Positions 28,880 through 39,984 of a DNA stretch of 64,000 nucleotides are shown piece by piece (within the stretch, counting starts at the first letter, position 1; every line of letters begins with the position of its first letter). Location of the stretch: positions 620,001-684,000 of the forward strand of contig BEIE01000002.1 of the NCBI GenBank assembly GCA_002898255.1. The letters are read 5' to 3'. Origin of the DNA: a bacterium HR28 (lineage in GTDB: Bacteria; Chloroflexota; Chloroflexia; Thermomicrobiales; Thermomicrobiaceae). The position numbers and the translations under genes were made by a program. A model generated the notes under the pieces. It ran no database searches. It saw only the letters and a program-made list of their open reading frames with translations, and was not told where the DNA came from.

Positions 28880-31000
28880 ATGATGACGCTTGGCTTCAGG
28901 GGGAAGGTGCTAGGGATCTTGGCGGCAATGGCTGCCGTCTTCGTGGTTCTCGGTGCCGTGGGCTGGTTTTTGATCTCTAGCAGCTTGCGGGCGGTCGACA
29001 CTGTCGCAGAGATGAATGACGTGCTTGCGACCGTTGGCCAGATGTCACGCCGGATGACGGAGGTACGCACGAATGTCGTTGCTCATGTTGGGGCGACGAC
29101 AAATGCCGACTATCGCAAGCAGCTCGATGCGCGCATTGCCGAACTGGACCAGAAAATCGCGGCTGACCTCGATGCGCTGGCTGCGACTGCGCATACCGAC
29201 GAGGAGCAACGAGCGATCCAGAACCTCCGTGATGCTTGGACGGCCTATCGGCAATCGGCTGAGCGGACCCTGCAGCTCTCGCGCCGGTATGACCTGGTCG
29301 CGGCACAGCAGAACATGACGACCGATGCGGCCCAGAAGTTCGATGCATTACTGCAGGCGATCCGCGAAACGGAGAGCGTTGCACAGGCCGATGCGCAGGC
29401 AAACACCAGCAAGACTCAGGCACAGCTCAACATGCTTCGTTTCACCACGCTGGGTGCCGCGGGCTTGGCGCTGGTGGCGTTCGTGATCGGCTTCTTGGTG
29501 CTGCGGCCGGCGCTGCGAACGGTCAGCGCAGTAGCGCAGGTGAGTGAGCAGCTTGCGGAACGGGAACTGGCCGCACTGGAGCATGCGCTGGGCCGCCTTG
29601 CGGCTGGTGATCTGACGGCTCGCTTTGCGGTGAGCACTGAGCCGCTGACGGTGCGTGGACACGATGAACTGGCGCGCATGGGCCAGGCGTTTAACAAGAT
29701 GCTGGAACGGCTGCGGGCGGTTGGGGAGACATTTGGTCAGGCATTGGACGATCTGGCCCAGCTCATCGGCCAGGTTCGGCGAGCAGTCAGTGAAGTGAAT
29801 CAGGCTGGTAGCCAAACGCAAGCACTCTCGGCCCAGATCGCTGATGCGACCACTGCCGTGGCGCGCACAGTGCAGGACGTGGCGCAGGGCTCTTCGACTC
29901 AGGCTGAGCAGGTCAGCGCGGCCTCTACTGCCGTCGATGAGATGGGTCAGACTATTCAAGCCGTGGCCAAGGCAGCGCAAGAGCAGGGCCGAGCACTGCA
30001 GCGGGCGACGGAGTTGGTACAGCAGATGGCGGAGCGCAACCAGCGAGCTGGTGAACTGGCTCGGGTGGTGACCGAACGCGCTGGACGGAATCGAGAGCAG
30101 GCGGAAAGTGGTGGCGCTGTCGTCGAGCGCACGCTGGGTGCGATGGAGCGGGTGCGGGTGCAGGTCGAAGCGACCGCACGGGCGATCCAGGAGCTAGGCG
30201 AGCGCTCGAAGCAGATTGGACAGATTGTTGAGGTCATCAACGATCTCACCGAGCAGACGAATCTTCTCGCGCTCAATGCGGCGATTGAAGCAGCCCGAGC
30301 GGGCGAGGCAGGCAAAGGATTCGCAGTGGTGGCCGAGGAGGTGCGCAAGCTGGCCGAGCGCTCGGCTGCCTCAACCCAGGAGATCGCCCAGATGGTGCAG
30401 GGCATCCAACGCACCGTCGAGCAGGCAGTCGCGGCAATGACGGAAAGCGCTGGCTCGGTAACCCAGGTGAGTGATGAGGCGCGTGAGGTTGCGCAGGTCT
30501 TCCAAGCGATTCGCCAGGCTGCGGACGAGGTTGCAGAGCGCAACCGTGAGCTTCTGCAGGCGCTGGAAGAGATTGCCAAGCGCAGCGCGGAGCTGCGAGC
30601 GACGATGGAGGACACAGCGACGATCGCCGAAGAGAACGCAGCGTCGGCCAGTGAACTCTCCTCGACGGCCGAACAGGTGCGGAGCTCGATCCGGCATGTC
30701 ACGGCAGTGGCGGAGCAGAACGCTGCTGCGGCCGAAGAAGTGTCCGCTGCGACTCAAGAGATGGCAACTCAGGTGGGTGAGATTGCCGCGGCGGCTGAGC
30801 AGTTGGTGGGGCTGGCTGGCCGCCTGGCGCAGCTGGTTGAGCGGTTCCGGGTGGGGGACGAAGAGCAAGCAGGATCGGTTGCTGCCGTCCGCAGTGGTGA
30901 CGGGGTTCCCTGGGGCAATGGGACTGCCAAAGGACCCGAGTTTGCACATCCAGCACGAGTGGGAACCTCCGTGCCGGGGAATGGTCGTGGAACGTGGTGA
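28880..31000 (+). CDS. Methyl-accepting chemotaxis protein (MCP1)
   Basis: Two TM segments, HAMP, signalling tip [38 protein letters not shown]. Confidence 0.95.
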   Translation: MMTLGFRGKVLGILAAMAAVFVVLGAVGWFLISSSLRAVDTVAEMNDVLATVGQMSRRMTEVRTNVVAHVGATTNADYRKQLDARIAELDQKIAADLDALAATAHTDEEQRAIQNLRDAWTAYRQSAERTLQLSRRYDLVAAQQNMTTDAAQKFDALLQAIRETESVAQADAQANTSKTQAQLNMLRFTTLGAAGLALVAFVIGFLVLRPALRTVSAVAQVSEQLAERELAALEHALGRLAAGDLTARFAVSTEPLTVRGHDELARMGQAFNKMLERLRAVGETFGQALDDLAQLIGQVRRAVSEVNQAGSQTQALSAQIADATTAVARTVQDVAQGSSTQAEQVSAASTAVDEMGQTIQAVAKAAQEQGRALQRATELVQQMAERNQRAGELARVVTERAGRNREQAESGGAVVERTLGAMERVRVQVEATARAIQELGERSKQIGQIVEVINDLTEQTNLLALNAAIEAARAGEAGKGFAVVAEEVRKLAERSAASTQEIAQMVQGIQRTVEQAVAAMTESAGSVTQVSDEAREVAQVFQAIRQAADEVAERNRELLQALEEIAKRSAELRATMEDTATIAEENAASASELSSTAEQVRSSIRHVTAVAEQNAAAAEEVSAATQEMATQVGEIAAAAEQLVGLAGRLAQLVERFRVGDEEQAGSVAAVRSGDGVPWGNGTAKGPEFAHPARVGTSVPGNGRGTW

Positions 31001-31037
31001 ACGACAGTGCGTGGTGAGACGCGGAGGGGTGTGAGCC

Positions 31038-34000
31038 GTGGGTGAGGACCGTGAGCTCATCGAGATGTTCATTGAAGAGACACGCGAACGTCTGGAGCTC
31101 ATTGAGCCGGCGCTCGTCGAGCTAGAGCGGGCCGAGACGCCAGCGGAGAAAGAGCGACTCCTGAACGAGGTCTTCCGTCACTTGCACTCCACAAAGGGAA
31201 GCGCTGGCTATCTCAACTTGAACGATCTGGTGGCGTTGGTGCATGCCGCTGAGCATCTCGCCGATGTCCTGCGTAAGGGTGCACCAGTGCAGCCGGAACA
31301 CGTCGATCTTTTGCTGCAGACGGTCTCGCTGACACGCGCCTACCTGGCCTATCTGGCTGGACAGGGCGAACTGCCCTCAGGGCTGGGGGCGCTGACCGAG
31401 CGGTTGCAGCGCGCAGCTGCGGTGGCGACGGAGCACCCCACTGCGGCAGCGTCAACAACCAGCGAGTCACCGCCCGCAGGCGCAGCGGCAGCGAGCCAGA
31501 TGGACGGCGAAGGACGTGGCGAGGAGAGCCGCACGGCGGACGCCGAGTTGACGAGTTCCACAGTACGGGTACCGGTGCATGTGCTCGATCGACTTGGGCG
31601 ACTGGCCGAGGAGATGCTTGTCACGCGCAACCGGATCACGGCGCTGGCTGCCAACTTACAGGACGGGGAGTTGGTTGGTGCTTCAAAGAAGCTCTCGGTG
31701 ATGGTCTCCGAGCTCCAGGACATCGCGGCGTTGACGCGCCTGCAGCCAATCTCCTCCCTGTTCGCCCAGATGCCGCGGGTGGTGCGGGATGCTGCGCGAC
31801 TCGCGGGGAAGGACGTCGATCTGGTCATCGATGGAGGGCGACTGGAGGTCGACCGGCGGATCTTGCAGGAGCTCCGTGATCCTCTGGTGCATCTCCTGCG
31901 CAACGCGGTTGACCACGGGATCGAGTCGCCAGAACGGCGCATCGCGTATGGCAAACCGTCGCGCGGGCGGATCACGCTCCGAGCAAGCCGCGAGGGCTCG
32001 AACTTGGTCATCGAGGTCAGTGATGACGGAAAAGGGATTGACTACGAGGCAGTGCGGCAGAAGGCGGTCGAGCGGGGGTTCGTCAACGCTCGCGAGGCCG
32101 CGACGTTGACCGAAGCGGAATTGAACGCGTTGCTCCTGCGTCCTGGATTCTCGACACGGGATCAGGCGACGGAGCTCTCGGGTCGGGGAGTGGGGCTCGA
32201 CGTCGTTGCGGTGCGGATGCAGGAGCTGGGCGGGAACCTGAGCATCTCGTCGGTTCCTGGGCAGGGAACGACAATCCGTCTGGTGGTGCCGACCTCGGTC
32301 TCGGTGATGAACACTCTCGTTTTCACGGCGCGAGGCTATCTCCTGGGCATTCCCTACAACGTCGTGCAGGAGATCGTGCTCATCACCGACCGGCAGATCG
32401 AGCACTACGGCGAGCAGGATGTCTTCCGTCTGCGTGATCAGCTGGTCCCGCTGTTCACCCTGGCGAGCTGGCCAGAGCGGGGCAATGGGGCGAAGCGGCA
32501 GTCGGGGAAGCACTATGTCCTGGTGTTGCGGGGTGAGGGAACGCTGGCTGGCCTCCTCTGCGACGGGATTGCTCGCTTTGAGGAGCTGATTGTCAAGCCG
32601 GTGGGTAACCTCCTCCGTGGTGTGGAGAGTGTGAGCGGGCTGGCGACGCTGGGGACAGGGGAGATTGTGCTCATCCTCGAACCGGAGAAGATTCTGGCCG
32701 AGGCCGGGCTAGCCATGGCCAAGATCCGAGCCGAGCAGGTGCAGCTCGGGCTTGTGCAAGAACATCAGGCGGTCGAGGACGATCTCGGGGAGCGACTCGT
32801 GCTGCTGAAGGGGTACGGCGAGCATCGCTATGCCCTGCCGGTGCGACTCGTCTCGCGCATTGTGCGCTTCACCCCGGAGGAGCTCGCCATCTTTGGCGAA
32901 CGGGTGTACTACCGGACGGAGGAGGCTCTGATCCCGCTCGTCGACCTTGACCGGGCCCTGAAGATGGGTGCGGGCGGGATGGAGGGGGGCGGCATTGCCG
33001 TTCTCCTGCACGCGGACAATCTGGAGTGCGGCTTTGTCGCCTCACAGGTAGTGCGAATTGGGCGCGTCGGTATCGAGCCAGAGCCATCAGACCGGCATGG
33101 TGTGGCTGGCCTATTGAACCTGCCAGACGGCGTGTATCTCATGGTCGATGTGCCGAGCGTGGTGCATGGGGAGCTCCGGCGGCTCTACGAAGTGAAGCAA
33201 GAAGCGCGGTCGGTGCGAGGCAAGAAGGCGCTGATTGTCGAAGACAGCGTCTTCTACCGTGATGCGCTCGAGGCGGTCTTGAAGCGGGTGGGTTATGACG
33301 TGAGCGCCGTTGGCAGTGCCGAGGAAGCATTGGTCTTCTTGGCGCGAGTGCCCGACGTAGCGCTCATCATTACCGACTACATGCTTCCGGGAAAGAGCGG
33401 GCTCGACCTGATCCAGGCTGTGCGTGCTGGCGAAACCGCAGTGCGGTCGGACGTGCCGATCGTTGTCCTTTCCCAGTTGCTGTCTGATCAGGCAAGTGGC
33501 CCAGAGCTCCAGCGTCGGTTGCTGGCAGCCGGCGCCAATGCTGTCTTCGGGAAGTTTGACGATCTGGAGCAGAGCCAGCTCCTGGAGGAGTTCCGGCACT
33601 TGGTCGTCCACGACGAGCGACATGAGGAGGCGACCGAGGAGCAACGGAGTGAAGACGAGACGGTGCACGTGCTGGCGGTCAATCTGGGACCGGAGGTCTA
33701 CGGCGTGCCGATTGACCGGGTGCGGGAGATCACGACGCTTGACGGCATCACGCCGACACCGCTTGAAGATGCAGGATTCCTGGGTCTTGCGAACATCCGC
33801 GGCGAGATTGTGCCGGTCTTCGACCTGGGCGGTGTCCTGCGCCGTCCGGTGCGGACGAACGGCGAGGCGGTTGATGTCGTGACGCTGACGAGCCTTGGGC
33901 CAATGGTCTTGCGGGGAGAGAGTATCCGCGGGACGATCCGTGTGCCGGTCAGCGAGCTGCGCGAGCCAACCGGAAACCTCGGTGCGCTGGCCGAGCTCGT

Positions 34001-34088
34001 CCCCTCGGTAGCGACCTTGCCAGATTGCCTCTTGCAGGTGGTAGAGCTGGAGAAGCTGGCGAGCGTCTGCCTGGGGCGGCGAGGATAA
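31038..34088 (+). CDS. cheA: Hybrid CheA: Hpt-HATPase-CheW-CheW-REC-CheW
   Basis: Hpt FRHLHSTKGSAGYL; HLLRNAVDHGIESPERR; SGRGVGLDVV; three CheW-like segments; receiver ALIVEDSVFYRDAL...LIITDYMLPGKSGLDL. Confidence 0.93.
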   Translation: MGEDRELIEMFIEETRERLELIEPALVELERAETPAEKERLLNEVFRHLHSTKGSAGYLNLNDLVALVHAAEHLADVLRKGAPVQPEHVDLLLQTVSLTRAYLAYLAGQGELPSGLGALTERLQRAAAVATEHPTAAASTTSESPPAGAAAASQMDGEGRGEESRTADAELTSSTVRVPVHVLDRLGRLAEEMLVTRNRITALAANLQDGELVGASKKLSVMVSELQDIAALTRLQPISSLFAQMPRVVRDAARLAGKDVDLVIDGGRLEVDRRILQELRDPLVHLLRNAVDHGIESPERRIAYGKPSRGRITLRASREGSNLVIEVSDDGKGIDYEAVRQKAVERGFVNAREAATLTEAELNALLLRPGFSTRDQATELSGRGVGLDVVAVRMQELGGNLSISSVPGQGTTIRLVVPTSVSVMNTLVFTARGYLLGIPYNVVQEIVLITDRQIEHYGEQDVFRLRDQLVPLFTLASWPERGNGAKRQSGKHYVLVLRGEGTLAGLLCDGIARFEELIVKPVGNLLRGVESVSGLATLGTGEIVLILEPEKILAEAGLAMAKIRAEQVQLGLVQEHQAVEDDLGERLVLLKGYGEHRYALPVRLVSRIVRFTPEELAIFGERVYYRTEEALIPLVDLDRALKMGAGGMEGGGIAVLLHADNLECGFVASQVVRIGRVGIEPEPSDRHGVAGLLNLPDGVYLMVDVPSVVHGELRRLYEVKQEARSVRGKKALIVEDSVFYRDALEAVLKRVGYDVSAVGSAEEALVFLARVPDVALIITDYMLPGKSGLDLIQAVRAGETAVRSDVPIVVLSQLLSDQASGPELQRRLLAAGANAVFGKFDDLEQSQLLEEFRHLVVHDERHEEATEEQRSEDETVHVLAVNLGPEVYGVPIDRVREITTLDGITPTPLEDAGFLGLANIRGEIVPVFDLGGVLRRPVRTNGEAVDVVTLTSLGPMVLRGESIRGTIRVPVSELREPTGNLGALAELVPSVATLPDCLLQVVELEKLASVCLGRRG

Positions 34089-34112
34089 CGCTTCGAGAAT
34101 AACGAGGGAACA

Positions 34113-34141
34113 CAGCGGGGCGCGTCGCACGCGTCCCGCTG
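34113..34141 (+). terminator. Hairpin downstream of cheA
   Basis: AGCGGGGCGCG-TCG-CACGCGTCCCGCT, 25 bp after the stop. Confidence 0.45.
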
Positions 34142-34310
34142 CCCCTTTCGACAGGGGGCCACTCAGCCAAGCGCAGGCGCCGTTCTGGCCTCACGCATCA
34201 AGCGTGCTGCGATCTCAGAGCTCCTCTTGCTATTCTGCGGCCACCACAGGGACGGTCAACCGTGGTCAGGTTGATCGCGGTCGAAATCCCCGTCCAGCCG
34301 TCCTGAGGTC

Positions 34311-34338
34311 TTCAGCGCCAGGTGAGAACAACCGATAA
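34311..34338 (+). promoter_or_regulatory. Candidate FliA-like promoter of MCP2 (TTCA-N16-ACCGATAA)
   Basis: CCGATAA matches the FliA -10 consensus; -35 half is weak. Confidence 0.35.
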
Positions 34339-34390
34339 CTCCCATCAGCTGGCTAGTCGTGTCGGGCTAGCCGACGTGGAGAAGACAGAG

Positions 34391-36502
34391 ATGGGAGGAA
34401 GGATGGGGAGGATGAGCCTTTCCTGGCGGCTGCGGTTACTCGTTGTCAGTGTTCTCGCCATCGGTGCGCTCGGTATGCTGGTTGGCTCGTTGAGCCTCGG
34501 AATGATTGCACGGGAATCACGAGGTGTGCTTCAGCACGAGGTGCCCGCGATTGAACTCTTGCTGAACATCGACCGTGACGCATATCAGGCGCAATATGCG
34601 CTGGAGCGGAGCTTGCTGACGAGCGATGCGCAAGAGCGTGAAGAACAGCTGGCCGACTTTCGCGAGAACGCGCAGCAGACAGGGGATCGCTGGGAGCAGT
34701 ATAAGGCGCTCGTGCCAGGCAGCGACGCGGAGCGAGCGCAGTGGGAGATCTACGAGCGAGAGCGGGCGGCGTGGCTGGCGGCAGCCGAGCAGGTGGCCGC
34801 AGCAAGCGCGGCGGGGAACGTCGAGCAGGCACTCACAGCGCTGCCCGAGGTACGGGCGCACTTCGCGCCAATGCGTGAGGCGCTGAACGCCTTGCAAGAC
34901 GAGATCTACAGTCCAGCGATTGCTGAGCACGGGGCGAAAGTCGTCGGACTTAGCCAGCAGCGCTCGTTCCTGATGTGGGCACTCCTCGGTGTGGCACTTG
35001 TCGTGGGTACTGCGCTCTCCTGGCTTGTCGCTCGACAGATTGCTCGTCCGCTGCGTCTGTTAGCTGACGCAGCGGAGGCGATTGCGGCTGGTCGAGTGGA
35101 GGGGCTTCAACTGCCGCGCTATGCTGCCCGTGATGATCTGGGGCGGCTGGTCGGCCAGTTCCGACAAATGGCTGCGCGGATCACGGAAGTAGCCGAGCAG
35201 GCAGTACGGGTCGGCCGCGGGCAACTTGTGACCGAGGTCGCTCTTGCGCATGAGCGTGACGCACTCGGTACGGCGTTCCAGCAACTGACGCAGGCGTTGC
35301 GAGCGACACTAGGTGAGGTGCGTGCACTCGGAGAACGCGTCGCGCAGGCGGCGGGAGCGCTGCGCGAGCAGGCGACCCATATCGAACAAGCGACGGTGCA
35401 GGCAGCTGATGCAGCCCGTGCTGTTGCCGCCGGATCGGGTGAGCAGTCGGCACGGGTGACGCAACTCGCTCAAGCGCTGGAAGAGGTGGCTGAGACAGTC
35501 GCAGCCGTGGCGAAGGCGGCTCAGGAGCAGGGTAGTGCGTTACAGCGCGCAGTGGAAGTCGCGCAGCGGGTGAGCGAGCGAGTGAGTGGTGTGGAGGAAT
35601 TGGCACGTGCTGGTCTGACGACCGCGCAGGCAAATGCCGGACGGGCGGAGGCTGGTCGGGAGACGGTAGAGCGGACGCTCCGGGACGTGATGGGGGCACG
35701 AGAACGGGTCACCGACGCGGCGCGCACGGTAAGCGAACTCGGCGAACGCTCGCGGCAGATCGGACAGATCGTGGAAACGATTGAGGGAATTGCCGAGCAG
35801 ACGAACCTCTTGGCGCTGAACGCAGCGATCGAGGCGGCCCGTGCCGGCGAGGCGGGTAAGGGGTTTGCGGTGGTAGCGGAAGAGGTGCGCAAACTTGCCG
35901 AGCGCTCGGCAGAAGCGACGCGACAGATCGCCGAACTGATCGGTAACGTGCAGCAGCTCGTGGAGCGTGCCGTGCACGCGATGGCAGCCAGTGCGCAGCA
36001 GGTCGAGGCGGTGAGCGAGCGAGCGGGCTCACTGCGCGAGGCATTTGAAGCCTTCGCGGGCTCAGCGCAGGAGGTGGAGACGCAGAGCCGCACCGTGCTT
36101 GTCGCAGCGGAGGCGATCGGCCGCGAAAGTCGTGAGTTGAAGACGTTAATGGAAGAGACGGCAGCGATCGCTGAGCAGAACAGTGCAGCAGCCGCGGAGC
36201 TCGCCTCCACGATCGCACGGATGCGGCAGGACGTGCAGCAGGTGGTCACGCTTGTGGAGGGGAACACCGCAGCGGTGCAAGAAGTCTCGGCAGCAGCGGA
36301 AGAGCTCACCGCGCAGGTGAGCGAGGTCAGCGCCTCGGCGGGCGATCTAGACCAGGTGGCGCGCGACTTGCGCCGGGCACTGGCGCGCTTCGAGCTGGGG
36401 ATAGAGACGAAGGCGGATGAAGAAGCACGCTGGCCGGCGGTGGGCGTGGGTGAGGGTACCAACGGACACCGATACCGGGAACTCGTGGTGGTCGACCGCT
36501 GA
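34391..36502 (+). CDS. Methyl-accepting chemotaxis protein (MCP2)
   Basis: TM-4HB-like-TM-HAMP and [40 protein letters not shown]. Confidence 0.95.
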   Translation: MGGRMGRMSLSWRLRLLVVSVLAIGALGMLVGSLSLGMIARESRGVLQHEVPAIELLLNIDRDAYQAQYALERSLLTSDAQEREEQLADFRENAQQTGDRWEQYKALVPGSDAERAQWEIYERERAAWLAAAEQVAAASAAGNVEQALTALPEVRAHFAPMREALNALQDEIYSPAIAEHGAKVVGLSQQRSFLMWALLGVALVVGTALSWLVARQIARPLRLLADAAEAIAAGRVEGLQLPRYAARDDLGRLVGQFRQMAARITEVAEQAVRVGRGQLVTEVALAHERDALGTAFQQLTQALRATLGEVRALGERVAQAAGALREQATHIEQATVQAADAARAVAAGSGEQSARVTQLAQALEEVAETVAAVAKAAQEQGSALQRAVEVAQRVSERVSGVEELARAGLTTAQANAGRAEAGRETVERTLRDVMGARERVTDAARTVSELGERSRQIGQIVETIEGIAEQTNLLALNAAIEAARAGEAGKGFAVVAEEVRKLAERSAEATRQIAELIGNVQQLVERAVHAMAASAQQVEAVSERAGSLREAFEAFAGSAQEVETQSRTVLVAAEAIGRESRELKTLMEETAAIAEQNSAAAAELASTIARMRQDVQQVVTLVEGNTAAVQEVSAAAEELTAQVSEVSASAGDLDQVARDLRRALARFELGIETKADEEARWPAVGVGEGTNGHRYRELVVVDR

Positions 36503-36539
36503 GTGTGACGCTCCACAGGGCACCGACTAGTGCCAAGGG

Positions 36540-36579
36540 AGGGCACAGGAGGCACGTGAGTCGTCGTCTCCTGTGCCCT
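36540..36579 (+). terminator. Hairpin downstream of MCP2
   Basis: AGGGCACAGGAG ... CTCCTGTGCCCT, 12-bp perfect stem; weak T-rich tail. Confidence 0.55.
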
Positions 36580-36686
36580 CTGACTTAGTTGGGCGTGAGG
36601 GGGCTGGACGAGGAGAGCGGCGCCAGGCGACTGCTTTTGGCGATGGCTCACAAGCACAAGAGCGTGCCCGGTGACGCAAGTCCCCC

Positions 36687-36714
36687 TAAAGCCTGGCAGC
36701 ATTTCTGCCGAATA
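36687..36714 (+). promoter_or_regulatory. Candidate FliA-like promoter of flaG operon (TAAA-N16-GCCGAATA)
   Basis: Best match in the window to TAAA...GCCGATAA. Confidence 0.55.
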
Positions 36715-36771
36715 TCCCGGAGTAGGAACGAACGGTCGCAGGGATGCTTTGACCGATCGCGAGGGAGCGCG

Positions 36772-37143
36772 ATGAACCCACCGATCACACCGGTTCCCCC
36801 AGTGGGGCCAAGCGAACCTGGACCGGTAGAGGACCTGAGCCCGCTTCAGCCAGTCAGACCGGTCGAAGCAAGCGGATCAGCCACCGGAGCGGGAAGCCGC
36901 AGCCCTACCGCCGAGGGGAAGCGCGATGTCATTCCGGCCCACCGGGTCGACCTGAGTCTTGATCCGCAGCTGGTGCGGAAGATCCCGCGTGATGTCTACC
37001 TGCGCTACTACGTCCGACCAGGGATCGGCAACTGGGTCGTGCAATTGATCGACCGTGAGACACAAGAAGTCATCCGGGAGATTCCGCCGGGCGGACTAAA
37101 GGAGTTGCTGCAGGAGCTTGCTGAGCAAAGGGGAGTAGAGTGA
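36772..37143 (+). CDS. flaG: FlaG-like flagellar protein
   Basis: C-terminal LRYYVRPGIGNWVVQLIDRETQEVIREIPPGGLKELL typical of FlaG; directly upstream of fliD. Confidence 0.8.
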   Translation: MNPPITPVPPVGPSEPGPVEDLSPLQPVRPVEASGSATGAGSRSPTAEGKRDVIPAHRVDLSLDPQLVRKIPRDVYLRYYVRPGIGNWVVQLIDRETQEVIREIPPGGLKELLQELAEQRGVE

Positions 37144-37189
37144 GCGCTTCCGCAAGATCTTCGAAGCCACCAGCGCTCGGAAGGGGTCA

Positions 37190-39172
37190 ATGATGAGCAT
37201 CACATTTGACGGCTTGGCCTCGGGCTTGAACACACAAGAAATTATCTCCAAGCTCCTGCAACTCGAGCAGCAACCGATCAATCGACTGAACCAGCGGAAA
37301 CAGCAGATTCAGAAGGAACGTGATGCGTGGAAGGACCTCGGCACGCGCCTGCAGAATCTGGCGAGCGCACTCAGCTCGCTGCTGCAACGCAGCACCGTTG
37401 TTGGCTTCACGGTGCGGCCGAGCGACAGCAACGCTCCCTTCACTGCCAGCGCGCGACCCGGAGCCGTTGCTGGCACCTACTCCATCCAGATCCAGCAGCT
37501 GGCGACGGCAACGACGCTACGCAGCACAGGGCCGATTGGTGCCGAAATCGACCCCAATGCGGTGCTGAACAACACAAACCTGCGCAGTAGCGTCACCGCT
37601 GGCTCGTTCACCATCAATGGTGTGGCGATTACCGTTGATCCGGCCGTCGACACGCTCAATGATGTGGTCAATCGGATTAACGCCAGCGGTGCCGGTGTCG
37701 TGGCCAGTCTCGTGACGGTCGATGGCCGGCTGCGGCTGAAGATTGAGGCGGCAACAGCCGGAGGGCCATTGCAGCTCGGTGCCCTCGGCGATACGTCAAA
37801 CTTCCTCTCAGTGACCTCGCTCCTTGGGGCACCGCGTACGGGCGATGCCATCGTCGGGACGCGGAGCTTGGCTGCGGTCAAGACGAGCGTGCCGTTGAAT
37901 CAGGCCATGCTCGCAACACCAGTGAGTGGAGCAGGGACGCTGACGATTAACGGTGTGGCGATCAACTACGATCCAGCAGTCGATTCGTTGAGCACCATCT
38001 TGAACCGGATCAACAGCTCCAATGCTGGTGTGACCGCCAGCTACGATGCCACAAGTGATCGGGTCGTTCTGACCGCGAAGACAACTGGGAGCCTCAGGAT
38101 CACGGTGAGCGACACTGGCAACCTGGCTGCTGCGCTGGGGCTCGATCCCAATCAGCAGCAGCTTGGCCAGAACGCTGTCTACAGCCTGGACGGTGGGGCA
38201 ACTTGGCAATATAGCACCAGCAACACCATCAGCGATGTGATCCCCGGGGTCACTCTGACGCTGACGCGCACGACGAGTTCCCCCTATAGCTTCACGGTTG
38301 AGCCTAATGCAGATGCTGCAGTGAGCGCGGTGAAGCGCTTCGTCGAGCAGTTCAACAGTGTCCTGAGCTTCATCGCTGAGAAGACAGCGTACGACGCGAC
38401 CACGAAGACGGCTGGCACGTTACTCGGCGACAGTGCGGTGCGCGCGGTCGAGTCGACACTCCGACGTCTGGTGACGAGCCCAGCGATCGGTGTCAGTGGG
38501 CGGTATCGCACGCTCGCTGACGTAGGGATCAGTTTTGGGGCGGTCGGGTCAGCGGTTGGGAGCACGGGACAACTCCAGCTCGATGAGAACAAGTTGCGCG
38601 CGGCACTACAAGAGAATCCGGATGCGGTGTTTGAGCTCTTTGGTGCGACCAGCAGAGCGACGCTGACCACGAGTGGCGACATCGTGCGGATTGCTGGGAC
38701 ACCGCGACCACCGGCAAGTGGCCGCTACGTGATTACGTCGGATGGCACAGGCAACCTCACAGCGCAGTTTTACGATCAGACGAACCAGCTCCTCTGGAGC
38801 GCGACAGGGACCATCACCGCTGGTGGGTCGAATACAACGTTGGTTCCTGGCCTGACCCTCAGCGCGGCGACGACGCTCACTGGTGCAACCAGTGAAATCA
38901 GTGTGACGCAGCAAGAAGGCGTGTTTACCCAACTCAGTCGGTACCTCAACGGCATCCTGGGGCGCGACGGACTTGTGCGAGCTCGTGGTGACGCCTTTGA
39001 ACAACAGCTGCGGACGCTTGATCAGCAGATCGATCGGTATCAGCAGCGGCTGGATGATCGGAAGGCGCAACTCGTGCGCCAGTTCGCAACGCTGGAGCGG
39101 ATGCTGGCCGAGATCCAGGCGCAGGGAACACAGCTGCAGGGACAGATCGTGAAGATGCTCAGCGCCTCGTGA
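37190..39172 (+). CDS. fliD: Flagellar hook-associated protein 2 (filament cap)
   Basis: SITFDGLASGLNTQEIISKLLQLEQQPINRL; FliD_N and FliD_C features; C-terminal coiled coil. Confidence 0.93.
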   Translation: MMSITFDGLASGLNTQEIISKLLQLEQQPINRLNQRKQQIQKERDAWKDLGTRLQNLASALSSLLQRSTVVGFTVRPSDSNAPFTASARPGAVAGTYSIQIQQLATATTLRSTGPIGAEIDPNAVLNNTNLRSSVTAGSFTINGVAITVDPAVDTLNDVVNRINASGAGVVASLVTVDGRLRLKIEAATAGGPLQLGALGDTSNFLSVTSLLGAPRTGDAIVGTRSLAAVKTSVPLNQAMLATPVSGAGTLTINGVAINYDPAVDSLSTILNRINSSNAGVTASYDATSDRVVLTAKTTGSLRITVSDTGNLAAALGLDPNQQQLGQNAVYSLDGGATWQYSTSNTISDVIPGVTLTLTRTTSSPYSFTVEPNADAAVSAVKRFVEQFNSVLSFIAEKTAYDATTKTAGTLLGDSAVRAVESTLRRLVTSPAIGVSGRYRTLADVGISFGAVGSAVGSTGQLQLDENKLRAALQENPDAVFELFGATSRATLTTSGDIVRIAGTPRPPASGRYVITSDGTGNLTAQFYDQTNQLLWSATGTITAGGSNTTLVPGLTLSAATTLTGATSEISVTQQEGVFTQLSRYLNGILGRDGLVRARGDAFEQQLRTLDQQIDRYQQRLDDRKAQLVRQFATLERMLAEIQAQGTQLQGQIVKMLSAS

Positions 39173-39194
39173 GCCAGGAAAGGACAGGTGGGCG

Positions 39195-39605
39195 ATGCTG
39201 GCGAACCCTTACCAGCGCTACCGGCAGGTCACTGTGGAGACGGCCTCTATTGCGGAACTCATCGTGCTCCTGTATCGGCGGGCGGTGCAGTTGCTCACTG
39301 AGGCCGAAGAGGCAATTGCGGCCGCCGACGTGCCCCGTGCCCATGGGTGTCTCGTGCGTGCGCAAGAAATTGTGTCGGAGCTCATGGCAAGCGTGAACCT
39401 GGACGCTGGGGAACTCGCTCAGCAGCTCTGGGCAATCTACGATTACCTGCAGCGCCGGCTGATCGAGGCGAATGTGCGGAAGGACGCAGCGATCGTCCGC
39501 GAAGTCCGGGAATTCCTGGCGACCTTGCTCGAGGCGTGGGAGCAGGTAGCGGCGCAGGAGTGTGCTGCGAGCGCTGCGGCAGTCCGCCTGGCTGCGACAG
39601 CGTAG
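39195..39605 (+). CDS. fliS: Flagellar export chaperone FliS
   Basis: NPYQRYRQVTVETASIAELIVLLYRRAVQLL...YDYLQRRLIEANVRKDAAIVREV. Confidence 0.93.
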   Translation: MLANPYQRYRQVTVETASIAELIVLLYRRAVQLLTEAEEAIAAADVPRAHGCLVRAQEIVSELMASVNLDAGELAQQLWAIYDYLQRRLIEANVRKDAAIVREVREFLATLLEAWEQVAAQECAASAAAVRLAATA

Positions 39606-39615
39606 GAGGGATCCA

Positions 39616-39981
39616 GTGCAGGAAGCGGATGTGCTCGAGGTTGCGGTCCAGCTGCGGGATCTCACTCTGGCGCAGCTCGAGGCGGTGCGTGCTGGCCGAT
39701 GGGAAGAAGCGTCGGAGTATCTACAGCAGCGTGGAGTGCTGTTGGAGCGTTTGCAGGGAATTGATCCGCATCAGCTCAGCCCAGCAGCTCGCGATGCAAT
39801 CGCCGCATTACTCGACGAGGTACAGGAACTGGACCGCGAGCTCGTCACAGCCGTCGAGCAGGCATTGAAGCAAACACGAGTAGAGCAACGCACTCTGGAG
39901 CGAAACGATGCTGCGGCACGGAGCTACCGGCGAGCACTGGGGACGAGCGACGAAGCAGGACTGATCGACGAAGAGGCGTGA
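39616..39981 (+). CDS. FliT-like flagellar chaperone
   Basis: GTG start; helical about 120-aa protein in the fliT position after fliS. Confidence 0.6.
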   Translation: MQEADVLEVAVQLRDLTLAQLEAVRAGRWEEASEYLQQRGVLLERLQGIDPHQLSPAARDAIAALLDEVQELDRELVTAVEQALKQTRVEQRTLERNDAAARSYRRALGTSDEAGLIDEEA

Positions 39982-39984
39982 GCG

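Noticed and set aside
31349-32513. Minus-strand ORFs antisense to cheA and the MCPs (e.g. 33111..34130, 35521..36702)
   Set aside because: Antisense shadows with Ser/Arg/Pro-rich composition.
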